Source of the DNA: Sphingobium sp. CCH11-B1 | GTDB lineage: Bacteria > Pseudomonadota > Alphaproteobacteria > Sphingomonadales > Sphingomonadaceae | DNA: 64,000 nt | Direction: 5' to 3' | Assembly (NCBI RefSeq): GCF_001556865.1 | Contig: NZ_LSJY01000078.1 | Span: forward strand, 1 to 64,000 | Part shown: piece after piece, positions 37,785 through 44,400 of the stretch | Position numbering within the stretch: position 1 is the stretch's first letter | Layout: every line of letters begins with the position of its first letter | Position numbers and translations under genes: made by a program | The notes under the pieces: model-generated | The model's database searches: none | What the model saw: only the letters and a program-made list of their open reading frames with translations | Told to the model about the DNA's origin: nothing

Positions 37785-37797
37785 GATCATTGTGATC
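37785..37797. promoter_or_regulatory. Second palindrome in catB-catR control region
   Basis: GATCA-TTG-TGATC, a perfect 5-base inverted repeat with a 3-base centre, centred 71 bases from the catB start and 22 bases from the centre of the ATAC-N7-GTAT site. It may be the activation-type subsite or overlap the catB promoter. Confidence 0.4.
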
Positions 37798-37805
37798 TGA
37801 TCGTT

Positions 37806-37820
37806 ATACCATAGAGGTAT
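37806..37820. promoter_or_regulatory. ATAC-N7-GTAT site for CatR/BenM-type regulator
   Basis: ATAC (37806-37809), seven bases, GTAT (37817-37820), extended to a perfect ATACC-N5-GGTAT inverted repeat. ATAC-N7-GTAT is the established recognition sequence of BenM and CatM in Acinetobacter. It ends 8 bases before the start of the divergent LysR gene, suited to autorepression plus muconate-dependent activation of catB and the genes beyond. Confidence 0.8.
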
Positions 37821-37828
37821 GGGCGTGT

Positions 37829-38761
37829 ATGGACCTGCGACAACTGCGCTATTTTGTGACGTTGGCGAATGAACGGAATTTCACGAGAGCGGCGGAACGC
37901 CTGCACATCGCGCAGCCGCCACTCAGCCGGCAGATCCAACAGCTCGAAAATGAGATTGGCGCGGAACTGATCGATCGCTCATCACGGCCGTTGCGGCTGA
38001 CGGGGCCGGGGCGCCTTCTTTATGAGCAGGCGATCCAGGTGCTGGCGCGCGTTGATGAAATGCGTTCGATGATGAGCCGGGAGCTCGTCATCGAGAAGCG
38101 CCGTTTCGTTATCGGATTCGTTGCATCGACTATCTACGCGCGCCTGCCGGAACTGATCCGGGAGTTTCGTGCCGCCGCGCCCGAGGTTGAGTTGACATTG
38201 CTGGAGCTGGTCAGCCTCGAACAGATCAGCGCACTCAAGGAGGGGCGTATCGACATCGGGTTCGGCCGGGTACGCTTTGAGGATGAGGAGGTACGGCGGA
38301 CGGTCCTGCGAGAAGAAGAGCTGGTGGCGGCGCTTCCTCTTTCTCATCCGCTGGCAAAAATCCCAGGGCCGGTTTCCCTTGCACAGCTCGCCGAAGAGTC
38401 TTTGATCCTGTATCCCCGTGCACCGCGGCCGGGCTATGCCGATCAGGTTCTCGCGCACTTTCACGACAGCGGCCTCGATCCGCATATCCTGCACGAAGCA
38501 CGGGAACTGCAGATTGCCGTGGGACTGGTGGCAGCCGAGGAGGGGGTCAGTATTGTACCGGTCTCGGTGCAAAAGGCCCGAACCGACGATATCTGCTATA
38601 AGCCACTCATCGAGACCGTGACGTCGCCGATCATCATGAGCCATCGCGTTTCGGATACATCGCCGGAACTGGCTCTCATGGCCAATATCATCGTCCGGAT
38701 GTATGGGATTTGGGGTTATGCCATCCCCAAGGGATTGAAGCGGTTCGGCGCGGCGCATTGA
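37829..38761 (+). CDS. catR: LysR-family activator of the catechol/benzoate genes (CatR/BenM-like)
   Basis: 310 residues. N-terminus MDLRQLRYFVTLANERNFTR then AAERLHIAQPPLSRQIQQLE is the CatR/BenM/CatM type helix-turn-helix; the effector domain starts near residue 90 (RRFVIGFVASTIYARLPELI) and resembles the muconate-binding branch. Divergent from catB with a 108-base shared region carrying the cognate ATAC-N7-GTAT site. Expected to bind cis,cis-muconate, and perhaps benzoate, and activate the operon. Confidence 0.9.
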   Translation: MDLRQLRYFVTLANERNFTRAAERLHIAQPPLSRQIQQLENEIGAELIDRSSRPLRLTGPGRLLYEQAIQVLARVDEMRSMMSRELVIEKRRFVIGFVASTIYARLPELIREFRAAAPEVELTLLELVSLEQISALKEGRIDIGFGRVRFEDEEVRRTVLREEELVAALPLSHPLAKIPGPVSLAQLAEESLILYPRAPRPGYADQVLAHFHDSGLDPHILHEARELQIAVGLVAAEEGVSIVPVSVQKARTDDICYKPLIETVTSPIIMSHRVSDTSPELALMANIIVRMYGIWGYAIPKGLKRFGAAH

Positions 38762-38842
38762 GCCGCTCCACACTCCATTCCGTGAATGAGGGTGGCTTTT
38801 CGCTTTCAAGCCCGGAACTTCCCATTTTGCACAGTTACTGAA

Positions 38843-38876
38843 GCTTATCGGCGCTTGCCAGAGCAAGCTGATAAGC
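38843..38876. terminator. Stable hairpin after catR
   Basis: GCTTATC-GGC-GCTTGC, loop CAGA, GCAAGC-T-GATAAGC: 13 paired bases with one asymmetric bulge. It lies 81 bases after the catR stop. No T-run follows, so it may end catR transcription through Rho or act in the long leader of the alcohol dehydrogenase gene. Confidence 0.5.
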
Positions 38877-38926
38877 GGCTAAATTTGAGCGGTCGGCCGG
38901 GGGGTATGCTGAATAGGTATAAGGAC

Positions 38927-38943
38927 AAGACCGCAAAGGTCTT
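38927..38943 (+). promoter_or_regulatory. Small hairpin with T-run in alcohol dehydrogenase leader
   Basis: AAGACC-GCAAA-GGTCTT followed by TT, 77 bases before the alcohol dehydrogenase ATG. Shaped like a weak intrinsic terminator or attenuator; function unknown. Confidence 0.3.
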
Positions 38944-39020
38944 TTGAAAGACTGGTAAGGCACTCTAAAAGCGTGAGAGAATGAATGGCGTTGTTGATAA
39001 GAAATATGACAGGAGAAGCG

Positions 39021-40139
39021 ATGACTGGAAAGCGCAAGATCACCGCCGCAGTGGTTCGCGAGCAGGGCTCGCCTTTCGCGATCGAAGAGGCTCTGATCGA
39101 TGGCCCCGGGGCCATCGAGGTGCTGGTGCGCATCGTGGCAGTCGGCGTCTGCCACACCGATATCATTGTCCGCGACCAGTATTATCCCGTGCCGTTGCCC
39201 GCCGTGCTCGGACATGAGGGATCGGGCGTCGTCGAAGCCGTCGGTCCAGGCGTCACAGCGGTTGCGCCGGGTGATCATGTCGTATTGAGTTTTGCCTCCT
39301 GCGGGCAATGCGGGCCATGTATGTCAGGTCATCCTGCGCATTGTGCCGATTTCTTCGCACTCAACTTCGGCGGTGGTCGCAAAGACGGGAGCACTTCGAC
39401 GTGTGACGCGCATGGTGGTTTGCTGCACGATCATTTTTTTGGCCAATCCTCATTTGGATCCTTCGCAATCGCGTCCGAACGCAACCTGGTCAAGGTTCCC
39501 AAAGAGGCGCCGCTTGATCTGCTCGGGCCACTCGGCTGCGGGATCCAGACAGGCGCGGGCGCTGTGTTGCGTGCTATGAAGGTGCCGGCTGGCGCGAGCT
39601 TTGCCGCCTTCGGTTCGGGTGCTGTGGGACTCAGCGCCATCATGGCGGCGCGTGTCGCTGGTGCGACCAGCATCATTGCGGTCGACGTGACGGAGAGCCG
39701 ACTCAATCTCGCGAAGGATCTTGGCGCCACTCATGTCGTCAACAGCCGGAAGGCGGACCCTGTAGCGGCAATCCAGGAAATTACCGGCGGCGGCGCCGAC
39801 TTCACTCTCGAAAGCAGCGGTCGCCCCGATGTGCTTCGCCAGGCTATCGACGCGCTGGGGATACAGGGCACTTGCGGCATCGTTGGGGCTCCCAAGCTTG
39901 GGACGGAGGCGAGTTTCGACGTCAACATGGTGATGGTGCCCGGCAAGCGCATCATGGGGATCGTGGAGGGCGACGTAGTGCCGCAGACCTTTATCCCCCA
40001 ACTCGTAGATCTCCATGCCCAGGGCCGGTTTCCGTTCGACAAACTTGTAACATTTTACGACTTCGCCGACATCAACAAAGCCGTCGCCGATAGCGAAAGC
40101 GGTATCACGATAAAGCCGATCCTTCGTATGTCCTCGTGA
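39021..40139 (+). CDS. xylB: Aryl (benzyl) alcohol dehydrogenase, zinc MDR family, XylB-like
   Basis: 372 residues from the ATG at 39021 (AGGAG 6 bases upstream; an earlier in-frame ATG at 38985 has no such site). Catalytic zinc ligands C44 and H65/E66 (GVCHTDI, LGHEGSG); structural zinc cysteines CGQCGPCMSGHPAHC; NAD fold FGSGAVGLSAIMAA. The insertion with FGGGRKDGST and the order of motifs match benzyl alcohol dehydrogenases. It would supply benzaldehyde to the dehydrogenase at 29124. Same strand as the CatR-like gene, 259 bases after it, with its own leader. Confidence 0.85.
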   Translation: MTGKRKITAAVVREQGSPFAIEEALIDGPGAIEVLVRIVAVGVCHTDIIVRDQYYPVPLPAVLGHEGSGVVEAVGPGVTAVAPGDHVVLSFASCGQCGPCMSGHPAHCADFFALNFGGGRKDGSTSTCDAHGGLLHDHFFGQSSFGSFAIASERNLVKVPKEAPLDLLGPLGCGIQTGAGAVLRAMKVPAGASFAAFGSGAVGLSAIMAARVAGATSIIAVDVTESRLNLAKDLGATHVVNSRKADPVAAIQEITGGGADFTLESSGRPDVLRQAIDALGIQGTCGIVGAPKLGTEASFDVNMVMVPGKRIMGIVEGDVVPQTFIPQLVDLHAQGRFPFDKLVTFYDFADINKAVADSESGITIKPILRMSS

Positions 40140-40149
40140 TGCAACCGAT

Positions 40150-40937
40150 CTTGCCTGACAGCAGGCGAAGTGCTGACGGTCACGCCTCTGGAAGCCCTGC
40201 CTCGTGTCCTGGCGCGCGTAGTGGGACCGGAATTGTCGGCCCTCTACTAAGCTGAGCATCGCGCGCCCGGCGTCATCTGCGGACCGGCGCACAGGTTGCG
40301 GCTCTTGTCGGAGGTCAAGGGTGTGTCAGCAGCGTTTGCGTTGCCGACGAATCGATCATAACGGCAGATATGGTGATCGCCGGCATCAGTATCATTCCTG
40401 CGGACGAGCCGCTGATCGCGACCGGCACGAGACGTGCCAACGGCATCGACGTTGATGCGAGTTGCCGAACGAGCCTCACCAAGATCTACGCCATCGTCGA
40501 CTGCGCAGCGCATGTGAACAGCTTTGCCGACGCTGCGACGATCCGGCTGTAATCTGTCCAGAATGCCGATGATATGGCGAAGATGACTGCCCAGGCGCTT
40601 CTGAGAGAAGCGTGGTCCTGTCATGCCGTGTCATGCCGTGCCGTGCCGTGCCGTTCCGTGCTGTGGTTCTGCCCAAACCAATATGCCTCAAGGTCCAGAC
40701 TGTCGGGCTATCCACCGGTTTGACGTGACGGTCCTGTGCGGCGATCCCCCCTCACGCAGTTTCACGGTCATCTATCTAATAATGGGCCGGGTCGCCCTGG
40801 ACTGCGTCAATCCGGTCAAAGACTATGTGCAGGGCAAGGCGCTGGTTAACAGCTGTGCACGGCTGGCCTCCGCGCTCCTTGCCGATACGACCATTGCGCT
40901 CAAGAACATGACGACAGGCGAGGCGGTTCCGGGCTGA
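40150..40937 (+). pseudogene. Ferredoxin--NAD+ reductase remnant (ring-hydroxylating system)
   Basis: Pieces of one FAD-dependent ferredoxin reductase lie in order but in different frames: LTVTPLEALPRVLARVVGPE-like sequence from ~40170, a stop near 40246, then ISIIPADEPLIATG and VDASCRTSLTKIYAIVDCAA (40370-40552, FAD-binding end), QNADDMAKMTAQAL in another frame (~40558-40600), and FDVTVLCGDPPSRSFTVIYL to DYVQGKALV (C-terminal domain, to 40937). The first ~130 residues are gone. Several frameshifts and stops make it non-functional. It probably served a multicomponent oxygenase no longer here; BenC has its own reductase domain and does not need it. Confidence 0.82.
40622..40665. repeat. Imperfect 5-base tandem repeat inside the ferredoxin reductase remnant
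   Basis: About seven degenerate copies of TGCCG/TCCG-type units (reading CATGCCGTG, then CCGTGCCGTGCCGTTCCGTG). It replaces coding sequence between the FAD and C-terminal pieces and probably arose by slippage in the decaying gene. Confidence 0.7.
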
Positions 40938-41020
40938 GGCCAATTTAGGAAGGCATCAGACGCAATTCCGGATTCTCACCGTTGTCTCGTATTGGCGAGC
41001 TGCCTGACCACCCCCGTACC

Positions 41021-41875
41021 TCATGCCAAGGACTTAAGAGCTTCAGCGACGCTGACCGAGAGCGGGATGGTCGGGCGATCGATCAGCTTCGAAAGCTGCT
41101 TGTCATCGTCGAACAATGCGTCCTGAGAAGCGCTGACATCCCAGCCAGCGATCGTTTTCGCCAGCGCTTCTGGCAAGCCGGCCCCGGTAAGAGCTTTTGC
41201 ATATTCAGCTTCCGTCAGGTTCTTGTAGGGAATGTCCTTGCCGCTTTGCTTCGAGATTTCGGCAGCAAGGTCGTTGAGCGTCCAGGCGGTGTCGCCCGCC
41301 AGCTCGTAGGTCTTCCCTTCATGCCCCTCGCTGGTCAGAATCGCGACTGCGGCTTCGGCATAGTCGAGACGCGGCGCGGAGGAAATTTTTCCGTCACCGG
41401 CGCTGCCGATGAAGGCCCCCCCGGCCAGCGCGCCGCCGATAGAGCCGGTGTAATTCTCCGTGTACCAGCCGTTGCGCAGGATCGTATGGCCGATGCCGGA
41501 AGCTTTCAACGCCGCTTCCGTCTGCCGGTGCTCTTCGGCGAGGCTGAGCGGTGACGTGTCGGCATGGAGAAGGCTAGTATAGACGATCCGGCTAACCCCG
41601 GCCGTTCTGGCGGCATCAATGATGTTTCCGTGTTGCACCACGCGATGGCCGACCTCGCTGGAGGAGATCAGCAGCAGCGTGTCGACCTCGGCCAGAGCTG
41701 CTTCCAGTGTTTGCGGTATAGCGTAGTCGGCAGCGCGCACAGCGACGCCGAGATCGGCGGCCTTATCGGGTGAGCGGGCCAGCGCTACGATATCCGTCGA
41801 TAGGACCTTGGCCTTCAGCTTGTCGATCACGAGGCGGCCGAGATGGCCGGTTGCTCCACTTACGGCGATGATCAT
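41021..41875 (-). CDS. qorB: NAD(P)H:quinone oxidoreductase, NmrA/SDR type (QorB-like)
   Basis: 284 residues: IIAVSGATGHLGRLVIDKL nucleotide-binding start, VDTLLLISSSEVGHR, GHTILRNGWYTENYTGSIGG and LDYAEAAVAILTSEGHEGK, which are typical of QorB (YtfG). QorB reduces quinones with NADPH. Divergent from an HxlR regulator 86 bases away, the same arrangement as E. coli ytfG-ytfH. Together with the azoreductase and the hydroquinone reductase it adds to the window's quinone-handling set. Confidence 0.9.
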   Translation of the reverse strand: MIIAVSGATGHLGRLVIDKLKAKVLSTDIVALARSPDKAADLGVAVRAADYAIPQTLEAALAEVDTLLLISSSEVGHRVVQHGNIIDAARTAGVSRIVYTSLLHADTSPLSLAEEHRQTEAALKASGIGHTILRNGWYTENYTGSIGGALAGGAFIGSAGDGKISSAPRLDYAEAAVAILTSEGHEGKTYELAGDTAWTLNDLAAEISKQSGKDIPYKNLTEAEYAKALTGAGLPEALAKTIAGWDVSASQDALFDDDKQLSKLIDRPTIPLSVSVAEALKSLA

Positions 41876-41961
41876 TTTGATAACTCCTTGTCGTGCGTTG
41901 CTGTCAATCGCATGTATGGCGATGCTAAGGGATAATAAGTACGCACACGAAGGTAAGTTTG

Positions 41962-42450
41962 ATGAAATCGAACATGCTTCCGCACGAAGCTGGTGACGTT
42001 GCTGTCGAAAGCCTCTCGGAAAAGATCGAGCGGGGCAACTTGATGGTGGAGGACTGTCCTTCGCGCGAGGTGCTTAAGCACGTGACAAGCCGATGGGGCG
42101 TTCTGGTTCTGATCGCCCTGATGCCGGGCACACATCGCTTCAGCGATCTGCGCCGCAAGGTAACAGGCGTCAGCGAACGCATGCTCGCGCAGACGCTGCA
42201 ATGGCTGGAGAAAGACGGCCTGGTGGACCGCATGGCCTACAAGATCGTGCCGCCGCATGTCGAATATACATTGACACCTTTGGGGCGGGAGGCTGCCACC
42301 AGGGTTCGCGATCTGGCGGACTGGATCGAAATCTCGTTTCCGCTGATCTCGCAGCGCTGGAGTGAAAGGCAGCGGGAAGGTTGTTCAATACCACAAGATG
42401 GCAGCACCTCAGGCAGAATGAAGGCGAGGCATGACGTCGAACGACCATAA
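41962..42450 (+). CDS. HxlR-family transcriptional regulator with a chimeric C-terminus
   Basis: 162 residues from the ATG at 41962. The HxlR winged helix is complete: NLMVEDCPSREVLKHVTSRW, LRRKVTGVSERMLAQTLQWL, and YKIVPPHVEYTLTPLGREA. HxlR/YtfH proteins usually end soon after the helix near residue 130; here the last ~25 residues (GCSIPQDGSTSGRMKARHDV) run into the start of a broken copper-ATPase gene in another frame, so the natural 3' end seems lost. Divergent from qorB, which it likely controls in response to quinones or electrophiles. Confidence 0.85.
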   Translation: MKSNMLPHEAGDVAVESLSEKIERGNLMVEDCPSREVLKHVTSRWGVLVLIALMPGTHRFSDLRRKVTGVSERMLAQTLQWLEKDGLVDRMAYKIVPPHVEYTLTPLGREAATRVRDLADWIEISFPLISQRWSERQREGCSIPQDGSTSGRMKARHDVERP

Positions 42451-42670
42451 CGCGCAGCACAGCGACCAGCACCAACATGACGCTCATCCTCGACCGGAGG
42501 ATGGGCAACCCGTCTCCTGAATGGAGATCAAACCGTTGACGGCGGCTCATCGGCTGGAGTTCGGCGGACGGACCTTCTGGTTCTGCTCTGCCAATTGCAA
42601 GGCTCGCTTCGAGGCGGCGCCCGCCAGATATACCGCCTCAGCAGGTGAAACCCTGTCGCCAAAAAAAGGG
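42431..42670 (+). pseudogene. Copper P-type ATPase N-terminal fragment (His-rich leader and YHS domain)
   Basis: From the ATG at 42431 a His-rich metal-binding leader (HNAQHSDQHQHDAHP) is followed, in the same frame, by a YHS-type domain: EIKPLTAAHRLEFGGRTFWF, CSANCKARFEAAPARY. The family motif DPVCGM reads QPVS-stop-M here: TGC has become TCC and GGA has become TGA (42518-42520). After ~42670 homology ends. So the metal motif is destroyed twice over and the whole ATPase body is missing. Overlaps the 3' end of the HxlR gene. Confidence 0.78.
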
Positions 42671-42820
42671 GGCATGCATCCAGCCATTCTGCGCATGATC
42701 ACAGAGAGATGGGGTGATCGAAGCACGGCTGGAAGCGCTCGGGAAAAAATGGGCACCGCGAACACGCCGGATATCCTGAAAGGCTGCGTCAACGCCGCCT
42801 TCCGTCGGCGCTTACCATAG

Positions 42821-43098
42821 TTGCGCATTGAAGCGTTGTACGAGGCGAGTGGCATGAGCCGTCCCATCCTGCATAGGCATTTCCTAGCGATCACTGGCTT
42901 CACCCCACTGCAATACCGGAAGGAGCTTCGTTGCAGGCGGCGCACCGCCTGTTGCTTGGCGGCGAACATAATGCCTCTGCCGTCGGCTACGAGCGCGCGT
43001 CCCAGTTCCGCCGCGAATATTTACGGCAATTCGGCGCTCCGCCCGCACGGGATGTCCGCCAGTTACGTCGGCGGATTGAGGAGGCTATGGTCAAGTGA
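42821..43098 (+). pseudogene. AraC-family regulator C-terminal fragment, frameshifted
   Basis: Encodes both helix-turn-helix units of an AraC/XylS domain: YEASGMSRPILHRHFLAITG and FTPLQYRKELR, then, after a one-base frameshift near 42931, LQAAHRLLLGG, SAVGYERASQFRREYLRQF, GAPPARDVRQLRRRIEEAM to TGA at 43096. The N-terminal effector domain is missing. The stretch 42671-42820 between this and the ATPase fragment has no recognisable gene. Confidence 0.75.
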
Positions 43099-43113
43099 TT
43101 TCCTTATTTTACA

Positions 43114-43125
43114 GGGGGGGGGGGG
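43114..43125. repeat. Run of 12 G
   Basis: Twelve consecutive G residues in the gap between the AraC fragment and the convergent AraC gene, 35 bases beyond the latter's stop. A mutable homopolymer; also a common place for assembly length errors. Confidence 0.85.
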
Positions 43126-43159
43126 AGGAGCGCTTTTGGCCTGTACCGGTTCGGCCGCG

Positions 43160-44122
43160 TCACTGCATCCGCTTGTCGGTGGCCGCCTGACGGAAGCTGC
43201 TAGGCGACATGCCATACCGTCGTGCGAATCGGCGCGCAAAATACCCCGGATCGGCGAATCCGCAGGACCAGGCGATCTCGGCGATCTGCGTCATGCTGCG
43301 GTGGTCTACCAGTTTCAAACGCGCGGCTTCCAGGCGCTGGGCCTCGAGTAATGTCAGAAACGTTGTCCTGGCATCGGCAAGTATCTTGTCGAGGTAACGA
43401 CGTGAGATACCCAGGTCATCTGCGACCTGCTTCGCTGTCAGATCTCTCCGGTCGTACCGATCCCGGATAATCGCGCGGATACGTTTTACCAATTCCGTCT
43501 CATGACGTCTTTGCATATGCTCGTGGGGACCCAGAGCAAGAACCAGCAAGCCCGCCATCTGGTCTGCCAGCAGGGCGCGGGGCAGCGGAGCGTTGTCAAG
43601 ACCATCGGCTGCGATCGCATTCATCATGCTGACCAATGGCAGAACCCACGAACCGCTCGCGTCAACCGCCCGGCCAGCCAAAATAGAAGGCTCGGGCAGC
43701 CAGTGTTGCAGCCAGCGATAGTCTATATGAGCCGTCAGGCAATAATGATCGGCCGGGAACAGGATGTCCCAAGGTTGGGCGCAGTCCAGAAGGTACATTG
43801 TTCCGGCAGGAAGGTCACAACTCTTGCCGCCTTGCTGCGCATGCGCCACACCGGACCGCAGCAGCATGATGTGAAAATCCCTGTTCCGATCGCGTTCGAT
43901 CATCGATTGGTTGCGGATAACCCGCTGGGGGCTGACCGTCAGGAAGTTAAGCCCGACCGGCCCCATCTCGTAATGCTGCCAGAGCATTCGATACTGGCCG
44001 GACTCGTCGTTTATCCGTGTGCTGCCAATCTCCCGCGAGGTGAGCTCTTCCGTTTCCGCCAAGGCCCGCGAGGTAGAGACTGATGACCACGACCAGTCCG
44101 AGCCATTGGAAATCGTCACCAT
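43160..44122 (-). CDS. AraC-family transcriptional regulator
   Basis: 320 residues from the ATG at 44122, with GAGGAAGG upstream; an in-frame GTG at 44146 is possible. The N-terminal AraC-binding-like domain (residues ~20-190, FHIMLLRSGVAHAQQGGKSC, LDCAQPWDILFP) is followed by the helix-turn-helix pair: LTAKQVADDLGISRRYLDKI and MTQIAEIAWSCGFADPGYFA, ending RRYGMSPSSFRQ. Same domain plan as the FeaR/NahR-like catabolic activators. Divergent from the flavoprotein-led oxidation operon with a 278-base control region, so its probable activator. Confidence 0.87.
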   Translation of the reverse strand: MVTISNGSDWSWSSVSTSRALAETEELTSREIGSTRINDESGQYRMLWQHYEMGPVGLNFLTVSPQRVIRNQSMIERDRNRDFHIMLLRSGVAHAQQGGKSCDLPAGTMYLLDCAQPWDILFPADHYCLTAHIDYRWLQHWLPEPSILAGRAVDASGSWVLPLVSMMNAIAADGLDNAPLPRALLADQMAGLLVLALGPHEHMQRRHETELVKRIRAIIRDRYDRRDLTAKQVADDLGISRRYLDKILADARTTFLTLLEAQRLEAARLKLVDHRSMTQIAEIAWSCGFADPGYFARRFARRYGMSPSSFRQAATDKRMQ

Positions 44123-44368
44123 GTGGCAAGTTCCTTCCTCTTTCACACGAGGAAAGCCTCTTGGTGCTACCTCATCCTGCGCAATGGACCTGACCCAGTT
44201 TTAATACGCCTTACGGCAGCGGTGCGTCAACGCTGGAAGAAGCAACTCCTCAGTGTAGGGTGCCTTGGCCAGTCTTTGATTCCGGGGCCTGTATGCAGCG
44301 TGTGCTCGATCGTCCCGCATATAGTGCTCAAACGTCCTAACCGGTCTTTCAACTGACTATTACCAGTT

Positions 44369-44395
44369 TCCCAAAGCAACCCTTGCCCTTTGGGA
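44369..44395 (+). promoter_or_regulatory. Hairpin covering the ribosome site of the flavoprotein gene
   Basis: TCCCAAAG (44369-44376) pairs perfectly with CTTTGGGA (44388-44395), loop 11 bases. The right arm contains most of the ribosome site (GGGAG, 5 bases before the ATG at 44401), so folding would hide it. It could be a translational control element or a protein site. Confidence 0.5.
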
Positions 44396-44400
44396 GTAAA

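Noticed and set aside
38908..38924. Direct GTAT repeats before the benzyl alcohol dehydrogenase as a CatR site
   Set aside because: Two GTAT copies in the same orientation, not the ATAC-N7-GTAT palindrome; too weak to claim.
41892..41949. CGTGCGT and ACGCACACG as an HxlR operator between qorB and its regulator
   Set aside because: Arms are over 40 bases apart and short; chance occurrence is likely in GC-rich DNA.
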